Assembly (NCBI GenBank): GCA_019188255.1
Contig: JAETXT010000005.1
Location: forward strand, 2,976,001-3,040,000
Source: Verticillium longisporum
Lineage: Eukaryota; Ascomycota; Sordariomycetes; Glomerellales; Plectosphaerellaceae
Direction of reading: 5' to 3'
Length of the DNA: 64,000 nt
Shown: positions 46,594 to 58,562 of the stretch, in pieces
Position numbering within the stretch: position 1 is the stretch's first letter
Layout of the letters: the number at the start of each line of letters is the position of its first letter
Program-made: the position numbers and the translations under genes
The notes under the pieces: model-generated
Databases searched by the model: none
What the model was told of the DNA's origin: nothing
Seen by the model: the letters and a program-made list of their open reading frames with translations, nothing else

Positions 46594-49500
46594 TTAGTTG
46601 CCTTCCTTCAGATCTAACCTGCTCAACTCCTGCTCGATACCAATCAGACCAATGGCATATGCCGCCCTCTCTGACCGAGCCACCGCCAGCTTGGCGTCGT
46701 CACCGTCAAGCTTTTCGATCCGCGCCATGATCTTGGGGGGGCCCCTGATCATCGACTTGGGGATCTCGTTTATGAGATTGGGATCCCTCGTGTATGGCGG
46801 CCCCCGCCCCATCTCAGCCGCCTTGCGCCATCCAGACTCGCATCCCTCAGCAATCATTCTCGCCGACTGCCAACCTGTCAATCGCGCGATATCGTGCAGC
46901 CGCTTGATGATCCATTTTCGTTGAACGTCATCTTGGAACTATAACCAGCTGTCAGTCATCTGGGAATCCGGGCGTAGGGGAGCAGCTGGTTTTGTTTTTT
47001 ACCTGAATGCCAGATACGAAAAGAGGCAGGGAGCACTCGACGAGAGCCGCACCAACCAGCGTACTGATCTCAGTCACATCTCTCAGGTCATCGCAGAGGC
47101 CTGCCGCGATTCGCCCAATCTCTTGCGCAAAGTGCGCCGTGTGCCGCGCCTGAATGCCCTGGGCGATCATAGCTGCGGGCGGCATCATGGGGTGTGTCCG
47201 ATACAAGTGGATCAGACACATGTAATAGTTGAGCCAAACACCAGCGACAGAGAAGGTGCGGTACTGCAACGTTGGCCCGAACGGCGAATCTCTGCTGTCG
47301 GCATACTCTGGGCCGAGGGGTTCAAACTCTGGTCCGAACCTCGCCCGCAGGGTCTCAAACGCAGCCCGAATGGCCTCCCATTCGCGCATGGCCTCTGCCG
47401 TACCGCTTTCGAGATCAATTTCATCGGGATTCTCTTTCGGCGGTGATCCCTCACGCGGCGGGCTGAAGCCCATGGGGAGAGAGGTCTTTCCAACATTGGG
47501 GAGCATGCCGGGGAACATGGGGGGTGAACCACCCGGGGGACCGCCTGGTGGCCCTCTGGGAGGGCCGCCGGCCATACCTGGAGGGCCCGAGGGAAGCCCT
47601 CCGGGCGGTCCCCCTGGTGGTCCTCCAGGTGGTCCTCCGGGTGGTCCCCCCGGGGGGGCACCGAACATCCCTGGCGGCATGCCTCCTGCAGGACCGCCTC
47701 CGGGGGGCCCTCCAAACATCCCTGGGCCAATACCCACAGTTGGCCCGCCAGGAGGACCACCTGGCCCGAACATCCCTGGCGGGATGCCTCCTGGGAAGCC
47801 TCCAGGAGGCGGCCCAGACATGTTTGGCATGCCGCCGGGAGGCATCATACCCGGGGGCATCATTCCGGGGGGCGCTCCGGGTGGGCCCATCGGGAACCCA
47901 CCAGACGGTCCCCCGGTGGCCCCCGGTGGCCCCCCTGGCGGGCCTCCGGGCGGCCCGGGAGGTCCACCTTGACCTCTGCCCCTCCCAGCTCCTGGCGGAC
48001 CGCCCATCATGCCAACGGTCTTCAGCGACTTTCTCTTACGAGGCAGATCTTTCGCGGCGAAGGTCATGAGGCGCGCCATCACCAGCACGAGATGATCATA
48101 TGTGCCGTAGCTAGTGTAGTCAGCAAGCAATCCGACACCCGCAAACGCACGCGATTCCACTCACATTGCCTCCAATCTTCCCATTGGTGCTCGCGGAGGG
48201 CACTGGGTCCAGTGCTCGTACTCCATACTAGGTGCTCTGTCAGCCGGATTGAATCGATGAAGAGGTGGTTGAAGAAACGTACAAGGGCTTGCCACCTGAG
48301 AGAAGTCCTTGGTAGACATCCATCTTGGAATACCACCAAAAGAGGTCTCGTAGGTGCTCATACTGCTCGATATCGCGATCCGTGTAGTACAGCCCCGAGA
48401 GCGTGGTGCCCTCTTCGTAATCCACATTTTGGCCTGTGATCTCGCTCAAAAACCCCAAGTCGAGGTCATCAAGGTCAATTTTGTCAGCCTCACCATTATC
48501 GTGACCCATGAAAAAGGGGTCCAGGGGTTGGTTTCGTTCTTGCTCAAACATAGCTCGTCTCGCTCTTTTCAGCGGCAGTATGTTTCTGGTCATGTCTCGG
48601 AATGGTATCTCCTTAAACAGCAATCTCGCTCCGAGAAGATGTTGACACCAATTCGAATGGTCCGAGTTCCAGACCTCGAAGAAAGCCAAGAGCAGCGTCG
48701 AAGCCAGCGTTGCAGGCTGGGTCCTTTTGGTATGGCTGCGGACGTTGCGCGCAATTCGTCTGATGGCCAGGTGGTAGTGCTTCATGGCTGCCGTCGGTGG
48801 CAACGCCTTGAGCCTTGCGATCTGTAATGAACCGATGGCAAGCATGGATTGCAGGAGTGCGGGGTGATGGAAGGCAACGATGGGGAAGGTGTCTAGAATC
48901 GTGAGTTCATGCCCCGTAGATGCTGCAAGACTTCACTTACATGTCCAGATGCTATGATTCGAGTTGGGGGCCTGGTGGTTACCCATCATCTTTTCCTTGT
49001 GATCGAAAGGATGTCGTTCGTAAAGAGACATACTCGGCCCGGTAACGTTGACGAAGTGCCAGAAAAGCGCAGCCGTCTTACTGTCATTCAAAGGCGAGTT
49101 GATCGCCTGCGGAATGTATGATGTGAGGGTTTCGTCGTTTGCAAACGCCGTGAAAGTTCGCATCTCCGTGCCGAACCCGTCCAGAGGGCCGTCCATGTGG
49201 CTTTGCACCAAAGTTCCGTATGTGCTCTCACGCGGGAGTGCCTCGAACTCATCCTCCGACTCACCCATCGAGGCGTCCTCGTCTGAATACACATGCTCCC
49301 ATTGGGTTCGTTCTTGCACCTCGTCCATCGCAATCTCAGTCTCCTGAAACCCGGGACCGCTTGCCGCAATCTCATTTTGCGCGGCGTAGCTTTTCGTCTG
49401 AGTGTGGCTCGAATCCCCGAAACCATGAAATCCATCCTCTTCTTTTGTGGGCGATGGAAGATACTGTTGGCCCTCGCTGTGCTTCCGCTGTTGATGCACG

Positions 49501-50159
49501 GACGCAACAGGCGATATGTACGCCGTATTCGCTGGTACTGGAGGTTGCTCGTAGGAGCCCTGGTTGAAGCTATACGTCGACGACGCCGCAGCGCTTGGCT
49601 GATGTTGTTGGTGTGACTGATAAGATTCCCCACAGGGGACCGGTGGGTAGTTCTGGAAATCGAGTGTCATTGGGGGCTTGGGGGCAATGGCAGCCAGAGG
49701 AGGGGCGTGCGATGAGGGTTTCGACTGCTGGTTTCCGTGAGAGACAAAACTTTGCTGCTGCGTCGACTCTGGAGGATAGACAACGGGACCGAAGGAGCCA
49801 TTCTGGAAGGCTCCGAGAGGGTCCTTGAAGATGACGCGTTGGTTGTAACCTTCGCAGTTCCTCTTCGACTTGGTACAATTGTTGCAGATGGGCCTGCCCT
49901 CATCGCACTTGATGCGGCGCTTTCGACAAGCTTCACGATATGTCAGAGGCTAAGAGCAAGGTGGGGAGAGAAGGGTGACCCTGTGTGCATTAGGGGCCCC
50001 AGAGGACAACATACTAAGACAGCCCGTCTTCGTCCTCTTCCGAACAGCAGCCTTCTTGCGAGCTGCCTCATCTTGGTCGTCGTTGTCCCTGCCATCCACG
50101 GGAGGCTTGATCGGGGTTTCCTTTGCCTCTTGGGCAGCAGACGATGCTGACGAATCCAT
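46594..50159 (-). CDS. Zn2Cys6 transcription factor with a long Pro-Gly repeat insert
   Basis: Six exons on the minus strand, all in phase: 50159-50015, 49930-48941, 48892-48283, 48227-48165, 48110-47003, 46938-46594; 1086 aa. Basic residues (KKAAVRKRTK) precede the zinc cluster CLTCRKRRIKC...CNNCTKSKRNC (C-X2-C-X6-C-X6-C-X2-C-X6-C, about residues 47-75), split by intron 1. The linker CEGYNQRVIFKDPLGAF follows. The middle half matches the fungal-specific regulatory domain (TFPIVAFHHPALLQ, LAIGSLQIARL, MEYEHWTQCPPRAPMGRLEAIYGTYDHL). Residues about 635-800 are an extended PPGG/GMPPG repeat, then EWEAIRAAFETLRARFGPEFE resumes the domain. Targets are unknown. Start: Met at 50159, though the frame stays open to another Met at 50246. 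Confidence 0.92.
47520..48010 (-). repeat. GGNCCNCCN-type repeat encoding PPGG tract
   Basis: About 490 bp of imperfect 9- and 12-nt units that encode Gly-Pro-Pro-Gly-Gly and Gly-Met-Pro-Pro inside exon 5 of the zinc-cluster gene. Because the unit is near-palindromic, the plus strand also reads as PGG repeats and is open for 247 codons. Codon third positions vary, so the tract is probably selected at protein level. Confidence 0.85.
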
Positions 50160-53100
50160 CTTCGTAGATGCTAGTTTGCTAGCGACGTTGGCTGGCTCAA
50201 AAGGAGTCGCATTCCACGAAATTGAGATACAGGTCGGAGGAGCCACTTGACATAGCCGTTACTTCAATGTCAAGGCGCCAGCAGCAATTCGTTGACCGAG
50301 GCCACCGTCGCGCCTATAAGTGCACACACAAGTCGATGGGCGTGAGAAGGCACCCTGGAAAGGTAGGGGCAGGCTTCCGGGAGGACGAGCGCTTCTATGC
50401 TATATGTAATGGAAGCAACCGAAACATGCCGGTGTAACTTGGGATATTGGGGATAGGGCTCCTTATGATTGTGGATGCGGTTGGCCAAGCAGCGTGGGCC
50501 CGTGCTCCATTCAGGTTCAGGACAAGAGGGCTTGAGGGGTAATTGGGCCAGGCCTGGCTCGGTCTTCGGGATGCAGGTGAAAACTGTCTGCGATGGAGGA
50601 ATGCGAAAGAAGAAGGGCACGGCCTGACGAGGCTCACTTGCTCCTTAAGACTCTGAACACCCGAGTCCCGTCCGGATTGTTGGGTAAGAAACGTAAGTTG
50701 ACTGATGAGAGCGCGGCGATTTCTGACCGTCTGTCAATCTGGCATCGGAGAGGGATGGATCGTGTGTGTCCGTCCGGCTGGTGCTCAATCCTTTCGATAC
50801 TCGGTGATTCTTATGTGATGCAGAGCGAACATGGGTATTCGCGTTGGCGACCTGCATGAAGCAGGAGCCGAGGAATAGAGAGGGGCGACGGACAGGGACA
50901 GGCAGACTTGGCGAGAAGAAGAAGCACGAGAAAAGGGTAAAGGGGCGATTGGAGACCAGCCAGAAGATGAAGCTCTGAAGATGATGGAAGGATTTAGAGT
51001 GAGTGGGGTTGCCTTAGACTTGGCCTCTTCGGTACAACATTTGAACAGAGGTACCTCCCCTCGCCATAAGGTAGTTGTGCCAGTGGGTGTACCTTGAGCC
51101 GGAGAACCAACGACGGCGTTGACTTCCATTAGTGAGGCTGGGTCAGGGGATTGGGGAGGGGGGGTTTGCCCAGGGATCAATCCCGTGATGGAGGGGGTCT
51201 TGCAAGGCTTGTGCCGGAGGGTTTTGCCAGTTCAGCGTTCTCCAAAACAGGGATTCGGACTCTGGTCTCTAAATGATTCACCTCTACTGTAGGCACGTAG
51301 ATGGGTTGCTGAGCAGTACGACGCCCATGTCCTGTCCTGTCACTCTGAATCGAAGAATCCCCTCGCTTCTCTCTGCTTCGTCGCTGCCTTCCTAAGTGGT
51401 TCCTCAGATGGTCACTGTTCGGCCGGCATGTCTTGGCATGTGCTTTCGCTGGCAAACGACCCGCAGCGATGTGGCCTGGACCTCAGAGTGGCTTTGGGGC
51501 TAAATGGGTTGATGATCATCCGAAAGAGGTTCGGTCACAGATTTCTCGCCGTTCGTGTCCTCGTCTAAGGAAAGCTATAGTGGATCAGAGCGCACGTCCA
51601 GGTCCGTAATGGAGAACAAGATGATCTGCGACTTGCCTAGGGCAAGGAGCAGCTCCCGGTCTGGCCGCGCTCACTTCTCCCAGTACATAAGCTTTTCATG
51701 GTGCGAGACAGACTAATTGGTGGCACTCGACATTGTCCTCGGCAGTCGATAGTCTATGTTTGTAGGTAGGCACTGTAGAGCCACACGAGTTACTGCTCGT
51801 ACTTCTTTTGCGACGCCATTGATGCCCCCCCCCCTGGAAAAAAAATTGCCGTCATGATGCTCCAGGGTGGTCGGATGCGTGAAGAACATGGCAGACGCCT
51901 ACCGTCTTAGCTTCGGTTCATGGGGAAACCGACAGCTCGGCTTGTCTACATGCGGTGTGGTTCGGTACGCGATGGTACCCTGAAAAGGCCAATTTGGGAG
52001 AAGACACTACCGGTAGACCATGAGACAGGCCACCGGCATCAGCTGCCGACAGGCACACCTTTTCACATACGACCGTGTCTTGTCTCCAGCGCGCGGCGTT
52101 GACTTGTAACGTGGTTGGGCCTGATCTGGCCTGGGTCGGTAGTTGTGGGAATGGCCTTATCTCCCCTCCACCCTCCTCGGCAGCTTCGGTCCCCTCCAGT
52201 CGTCTGAAGGCTTGACCGTTGAGCATCCGTGCAAGGGAGCTTCCCGGACAGTCAGTGGTTGAGCCAGCAGTGGTTGCAAGACAGCGGGCATGCCAGACGC
52301 GGAGTTGTCAGGTGGTTTCGGCTTTCCCGTGCAACACAAACCACAGCGTTGTGCAGGGGCGGGCACTGCGAAAAGCTGCTGGACCAGTGCATTCACAAAT
52401 ACAACCCTGCGATCTGGGCGCCGTGGACCATCTGTTGTCCCCGCACACCTTATTGATTCTCAGGCATGACAAGCACCAGTCGGGGACGAATAACGGGTTG
52501 TCTTCATCGCAGTCAACAGGGCTTTCTTTGTTGTTCGCAACCGGGGGAGGCTCGTGTAGAATCGCGTCATGACGTGAAACACGCACACGAGTCGCCCATA
52601 CAGAGTCATTGCTCAAACCGAGGAGAGGTGATCCAGGTGATTGATGATTCAAAGTTGTTGACATGGATGCACAACTCGATCGGAATTTGCAAGTACCGAA
52701 GCGCTGGCTGTCCGACCTCCTGTAGTCCCTCACCCCACCCTGTCTCGATGGAACCAGATCCAGGTTACCTAGGTATCTAAGCATGGCAGACTGCAAGGGC
52801 CGTTGTAGTGGGGGACAAGGGCCAGCGGGTTAGATTTCCCAGTGTCACCCAATTGTTGACACCCATCATCTTACTTAGCTTGGAGTTAGGCAGCCCAGAA
52901 CACGGCACACCAGCACCGATGTTGCTGGAGCGGCAGGCCTCGACTGGTTCAGCAGCTACCTAATGGCGTGGATTGTGCCATGCCTGCCCTGCTAAAGGCT
53001 TATGTTGAGCGCTATGTGGCACGGTCTCGTCGTACCTCAGAAACATGAGGCAGGAAGACAAGCAAAGAGGTAGGTACCTGATGTCTCACCCTCCCAGGAT

Positions 53101-55085
53101 GTAGGGATGGCACACAAGATGCATCCACAACCACAGGCTCGGAACAAAAATCTGTGTTTCTTTGGTGTTGGGCCCGACCTGACAACAACAGATGCTGCGG
53201 ACGCCCGGGCTCCCGGCGCCATGAGCAAACTGTCCTGGTATCCCGCAAGCAAGGGGAGGTACGGCAACAGAACACAGAGTGAGAGGCGGCCGGTGCTGTT
53301 CAGGACGGGTGCCTGCTTGCCTTGGCCTGTACTTTGGACACGCAAGCCGAAGTTCGGTCTTGACATGCAGGAATACGAGAAGGGCAAGCTCTAGGGGGTG
53401 CATTTCCGCGAGTCGTGTGGTGTCTCTCGCACGAGATGATTTCGCTGGGCTGGGCGTCCTCGACAGTTGCATGACTTTTCGGACCTTGGCGGCGTGCCTG
53501 AATACGGATCCTCAATTTCTTAGTGCAAGGCATTGTCTGCATCTCTCCTGAGACCGTGTAAAGGGCGGTGGGCCGTCTTCAGCCTTGGTATGGCAGCAGC
53601 TTCAACGTAACAGAGGGGAAATTGGGACAATACATGTGCAGAGAGGGTCAGGAAGAGACGTGGAATAAGTGCAATGGTGCTAACAGCCACCCAGCTCCCA
53701 TCTCCCATCGTGATGTGCATGAGTGAGCCTGGCAAGGCGGAGAGGACCCTTAAGCTGATGTCAGGTAGCGCCAGCCCAGCCTGTAAGAAGGTAGACGTGG
53801 AGAGAAGGGGGAGCCAGCAGGCGGGTCCCCGGTTCTTCTGCCCTGGCGTGGTGGGTGGTGGGCTGGATCATCGCCACGGTTCTGAGAGGTTCCGGGACGC
53901 ATAGAGCGCCTCTTGAGGTCAGTGGACGAATGATGATGTTAGTGGCCTCGTTCGAATGTGCATACGAAGCCACAACAGACGCCATGGGCCAGGATTTTCA
54001 GGCGGTCTGGGATCTGCAGAGGAAGAGATGAGGGGCAAACAGTGATGTGTGCCGAGATGAGGCTGGGCAACGGTCGGCTGGTCGATGTCGCTATATTGGT
54101 CGGATGAATTTGCGGTGCTGCATGGCGATTATCAGAAAAAGAGACGTCTTTCTGGATAAGGATGTGTGCCTTACCAGTGAACAGGGAGATGCAGGACCAA
54201 GGGCGCTTGCTAGGCTAGGCAGATCGACCTCCGCGCCTCGTTCTGCTTCGGTCGGATTTTCGCCTTGCTGATCTTCTGGTTGAAGGGGGTGTTGGGGGTG
54301 GGTCCATTCTTCCCATTGGACTAAGGGAATCAGATCAGACGGCGTTTCTGCGTCTCTTCCTCGGCGAGGCTTTTGCCATCCATCTCTCCCGCTTTGTGGG
54401 ATTGTCCTCTGGCGGCGAGATGAGGGGGAGAAACAGGCCGTAGCAACTGGTAGTTACATGGTGGCATGCATACCGAGAGCTTAAGTGCAGATAGGGTGAG
54501 GCACAGACGGGACATTCCCATGAGCTCGAGGTTTTGGAGTGACGGAGCCACCAAGCTCAAGCTCGCCGGTTGCTGTGGGTTCAGCAGCTTTTACAAGGCT
54601 CTTCCTGGATGCAACAGGGGAGGTGTGCACTTCCGCATTGTTCTTGCTGCAGAGAGGCTCCTGCACTGACCACCTCTTGCCTGCCACTGACCTGCCCAAT
54701 GGGGGGTCTGTTTCCGGCTGGGGGTGAACAAGTGGCGGCGGTCTTGAAGTGGCGTCCTGGCACAGGGTGTGAGGATGCTGTTAGGGGGGGGTGCATTTCC
54801 TCAGCATGGGGTCTATGGTGGGGGAAAAAAAAACTTCAACAGTCCAAGACCGAAAATAGTCGAGCTCTGGTTGGCAGTCAAGACGACTACAAACCTCACC
54901 ACGGGCACCTAACATTGAGAGATCACCACCTCTCAGCCGAATCTGGACTTACTGACGTATCTTGGTTGCCTCACATACCTGGCGGCTGTGGTGAGACTTT
55001 TCAATCAGCGCAACAAATCTCATCAATACATCTCAGAGACACAACCCAGCCACGTCCACCGTCTCTCATCACGTGAACATCCATC
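50160..55085. other. 4.9-kb gene-poor region between two divergent genes
   Basis: Frames up to about 160 codons (52308-52796, 53086-53472, both minus) show no motif, and competing frames overlap them. ACCTAGGT-type motifs occur near 52762-52780 and 53068. The ends must contain promoters for the zinc-cluster gene and rrp8. I see nothing else. Confidence 0.5.
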
Positions 55086-56795
55086 ATGTTCGCCGTGCCC
55101 GGTTGGTCCGTCTCGGCCGATGCTCTCAAGCCTGAGACGCAGGTCAAGGAGTCCGCTTTCAAGCCCAGCAAGCGCAAGAGGGCTGGCGGCGGCGGCGCGA
55201 AGCAAGAGGTGACCACGGACAACGTCGCCAACCTGTGGGAGCGTGTCATCGAGGGCAAGCCTGCGCCGCAGAGGAAAAAGGCCGACAAGGGCGGCAAGAA
55301 GGCGGCTGCCAAGCAAAACAGCAGGCAGGAGAAGGACGAATCCCAGCCAGCTTCTAAGCGTCAGAAGGCCGAAGACGGCAATGCCGTTACCAAGGATGAG
55401 CCTGAGCGCGACGGCGCGCCGGTAAAGGACGGCCAGGAGCCTCCGAGGAAGAAGACGAAGAAGGAAAAGATGAGAGAGAAGAAAGCTGCTCTCAAGCTGG
55501 CGGAAGAGACTAAGAGTGCTGTGGAGCTGGACAATGAAAAGCCTGCAGAGGATGCTGAGATGGCCGAAGCAGATGACGTTGAGGAGCCCCAACAAGAGCC
55601 TCAGCAGGAGCTCGAGCAGGAACAGCCCGCAAAGCAGTCCAAGAAGGACAAGAAGGAAAAGGCCAAGGTCGACAAGGCGGCGAAACCCGAGTCAACGTCG
55701 TCAAAGCCGGCTGCCGCGCCGCCTCTTCCCCCAGCCGTCAAGCTCACGCCCCTCCAGGCCTCGATGCGCGCAAAGCTCGTCTCGGCCCGCTTCCGCCACC
55801 TCAACGAGACGCTCTACACGCGCCCTTCGGCAGAGGCCCTCTCCCTCTTCACAGACTCACCCGACATGTTCAGCGAGTACCACGAGGGCTTCCGCCGCCA
55901 GGTCGAGGTCTGGCCCGAGAACCCGGTGGACGGCTACATCGCCGACATCAAGGCCCGCGCCAAGGCCCGCTACCCGGACCGCAACAGCCGCAAGCCCGCG
56001 CCGGCGCCTGCGCCGGACGCCGTCATCCCCCTGCCCCGCAACTTCAACGGTACTGCCACCATTGCCGACCTCGGCTGCGGCGACGCCCGCCTCGCCGAGA
56101 CCCTCCAGCCCCTCGCACGCAAGCTCCATCTCGCCATCCACAGCTACGACCTCCACAGCCCGAGCCCCCACGTCACACGTGCCGACATTGCCAACCTACC
56201 CCTGGCGGACGGCGCCGCCGACGTCGCCATCTTCTGCCTGGCGCTCATGGGAACGAACTGGCTCGACTTCATCGAGGAGGCCTATCGCATCCTCCGCTGG
56301 AAGGGCGAGCTTTGGGTCGCTGAGATCAAGTCCCGCTTCGGGCCCGCCGCGCGACACGCCGGCGCCAAGGGACGGTCTGGCGGTGGTGTTGTCGAGCACA
56401 GCGTTGGTAACAGGAAGAAGACAGAAAAGGTCGGCAAGAAGGACAAGGCCGAGATCGCTAGTGTCGAGGCCGCTGCCGACGGCGAAGAGCTGGCTGTCGA
56501 GGTCGACGGCAATGATGACAAACGGGGCGAGACGGACGTGTCGGCCTTTGTCGAGGCACTGCAAAAGCGGGGATTCGTTCTGCAGGGCAAGGCTGACCTG
56601 TCGAACAAGATGTTCGTTCGGATGCGATTCACCAAGGGAATGGCACCAGTGAAGGGCAAGTGTGTGGAGAAGACGCCGAAAGAGGTCCTCGAGAAGCAGA
56701 AGAAGCAGAAACGCTTCCAGTGGGAGAACAAGGAGATTGAGGAGGAGGTGGATGAGTCGCCTATCCTTAAGCCTTGCGTTTACAAGCTGCGGTAA
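55086..56795 (+). CDS. rrp8: 25S rRNA (adenine-N1) methyltransferase Rrp8
   Basis: A single exon of 569 aa. The N-terminal ~220 residues are a Lys/Glu-rich, nucleolar-type disordered region with basic patches (PSKRKRAGG, PPRKKTKKEKMREKK). The conserved methyltransferase begins near KLTPLQASMRAKLVSARFRHLNETLYT and continues with GFRRQVEVWPENPVDGYI, SAM motif I ADLGCGDARLAETL (about residue 328), DIANLPLADGAADVAIFCLALMGTNW and EEAYRILRWKGELWVAEIKSRF. All are diagnostic of Rrp8, which makes m1A in the large-subunit rRNA during ribosome assembly in the nucleolus. Between WVAEIKSRF and FVEALQKRGF there is an extra Lys/Glu-rich insert. The C-terminal tail ESPILKPCVYKLR is typical. It converges on ddi1 with 335 bp between stop codons. 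Confidence 0.97.
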   Translation: MFAVPGWSVSADALKPETQVKESAFKPSKRKRAGGGGAKQEVTTDNVANLWERVIEGKPAPQRKKADKGGKKAAAKQNSRQEKDESQPASKRQKAEDGNAVTKDEPERDGAPVKDGQEPPRKKTKKEKMREKKAALKLAEETKSAVELDNEKPAEDAEMAEADDVEEPQQEPQQELEQEQPAKQSKKDKKEKAKVDKAAKPESTSSKPAAAPPLPPAVKLTPLQASMRAKLVSARFRHLNETLYTRPSAEALSLFTDSPDMFSEYHEGFRRQVEVWPENPVDGYIADIKARAKARYPDRNSRKPAPAPAPDAVIPLPRNFNGTATIADLGCGDARLAETLQPLARKLHLAIHSYDLHSPSPHVTRADIANLPLADGAADVAIFCLALMGTNWLDFIEEAYRILRWKGELWVAEIKSRFGPAARHAGAKGRSGGGVVEHSVGNRKKTEKVGKKDKAEIASVEAAADGEELAVEVDGNDDKRGETDVSAFVEALQKRGFVLQGKADLSNKMFVRMRFTKGMAPVKGKCVEKTPKEVLEKQKKQKRFQWENKEIEEEVDESPILKPCVYKLR

Positions 56796-57130
56796 ACATG
56801 GACAGATACCCAACGACTCGGCATACATTTGGGGAGCCTTCTGAGACTGTACATAGACACAAGGGAACTTTGTGTGGCGCCACGGAAAAGCACAGTAGAC
56901 CATGTACGCGCTATCAAAATGCGACAATATTCTTTTCATTAGTTCCATTCGCTACTACAGTGTCTCGCAGTCCAGGCAAGTGGCTGTGTCCGTTTCGTCT
57001 TTTCATCGTGAGAGGAGTCGTTGGTGCAAACGTCTAAAAGGTTAGTACTCCATTGCACACCAGTAAATTTCTGTTTTGCCTCGGATATGCTTCATCCATC
57101 TATTATATCTTGTCCGCAAGTGCTACCACT
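56796..57130. other. Convergent intergenic region (rrp8 / ddi1 3' ends)
   Basis: 335 bp, AT-richer than its surroundings, no coding frame. It holds both presumed 3' UTRs. Confidence 0.5.
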
Positions 57131-58562
57131 TTAGCGCTGGTTCTCGAAGAGAAGCCCCGCCGCATACTCGACGTTGTTTCCCGTTGCCTGGAGCGCGGCG
57201 ATCGCAGGCCCACGTTCAAATCCGAGGTCGAGTAGCTGCTGTATGGCCTCTTCGGGAGCGCCAGACCGCGGAGATGCCACTCCAGGCGCAGCAGCCGGCG
57301 GCGCGGTGGCAGCAGCAGCCGGTGGCGCACGCTGCTGCTGAGATGTTTGCGTTGCACCCTCCCCTGGACCAGACACGACGCCGGACCGCTGGCCAATGGT
57401 AGTCCCGTCCGGGCCCGGAAGCCTTGGTTCTTCCTCCAACGCTTCTTCCGTCTCCTTCGGAAGGTCAGCTTCGCTGAGGAAGGCAACTTCCTCGCCTTGG
57501 ATGATGAGTTTATCCTTTGCCAGGTCGATGCTGGCCTGGTGGCGCTTCAGCATGTCCAGGCCAAGAAGCAGGTCTACAGATTTCCCCTCCATGACCGTGA
57601 AGCTGCAGGCGAGGAAGGAGTTGCCAATCTTGATCTGGGCCGAGTGAACGCGTCCGATAATGTTGGCAGTACCGACACCCTTGGCAATGCCGGAGAAACG
57701 CTTATCCACAAGGCGCATTATGCCACAGGCCTCGGCGCATCCTGGAGACATGATGGTTGCCTGTGCTCCAGAATCCACCAACGCTTTCACTTGGTGGCCG
57801 TTGACTTCGACATCAACATAAAGCATATGAACGCGGCCGAATACTGCGAGGAGGGCGGCGTATTAGCGGGTCTGAAACCTCAGTCTCGAAGCACGACCGA
57901 CCTACCTTCAGGGTTGTGCTCCATGGCATTCTGCAGGTTCTCCATAACACGCTCCTGGCGGATCATTTCAGCTATCCGAGCCTGGGAAGCTTCGTCAAAA
58001 GGGTCGTCGTTCAGGCGTTGTATCTCTCTCTGCCGCTCTGCCCGCTCCCTCTGCTCTCGCAAGTAGTTCTCGTTGAACATCTGAGCGAACCTCTGAGGGT
58101 CCTCCAGGACGGCAGCGAGCTGCGGCTGCTGTTGTTGTGCCTGAGCGCGCAACCGCGGGTCACCCAGGATTTGCAGCCTGATGAGCTCAGGATCTTGGCC
58201 AGTAGCAGAACTCGCTGTAGCTTGCGCGGTGCGGCCTTGTGAGCCCGCACTCGCATGTCCCTTACATGGACAGCCATCATATCGTTGTCTGCTATTCCGA
58301 GGTCGGTCATGGTCTTGGATCCGTCATCAGAAGGTAGCAGATTGCCGTTGTGGTAGAGGTGTTGGGAAGTCGGTAGGATGCCGGTCTCCGCCTGGATCGA
58401 CTCACGCAGAGTCGAGAGGGGCATTTCGGGAAAGATCTCGAGTGTTATGATGTCGTCATTCTGGGCAGCCTCCGGGTTCGTAATGTTGAGAGTGACGCGC
58501 CTAGCGCAAAATGGTCAACGGCGTCGTCTACAGTGGATGTATGGAAGGCCGAGAACTCACAT
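57131..58562 (-). CDS. ddi1: Ddi1, ubiquitin-like/retropepsin-fold/UBA protein (apparent frameshift, split start codon)
   Basis: Exons on the minus strand: 58562-58561 (only AT of the start codon), 58500-57906, 57843-57131; about 436 aa. The ubiquitin-like domain is [13 protein letters not shown]...[12 protein letters not shown]. The acidic/basic middle ([27 protein letters not shown]) is followed by the retropepsin-like domain with its active site [12 protein letters not shown], then [10 protein letters not shown] and [14 protein letters not shown]-terminal UBA ([21 protein letters not shown]) ends the protein. It shuttles ubiquitinated clients to the proteasome and may cleave them. The reading frame changes between VHVRDMR (about 58255) and [10 protein letters not shown] (about 58195). 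One missing base near 58215-58225 explains it and makes the exon sum correct. An 80-nt intron starting GTAAGG is the alternative, but it would delete the normally conserved HVRDM. Confidence 0.9.

Noticed and set aside
47229..47972. 247-codon plus-strand PGG-rich frame
   Set aside because: Mirror of the PPGG-coding repeat of the zinc-cluster gene on the other strand; the near-palindromic unit opens both strands.
52060..52090. ACATACGACC string resembling the start of a fungal 5S rRNA
   Set aside because: The following bases do not match 5S rRNA; only the first ten bases agree.
55516..56652. 378-codon plus-strand frame overlapping rrp8
   Set aside because: Ser/Arg/Pro-rich shadow frame of rrp8, which has clear methyltransferase motifs in the other frame.
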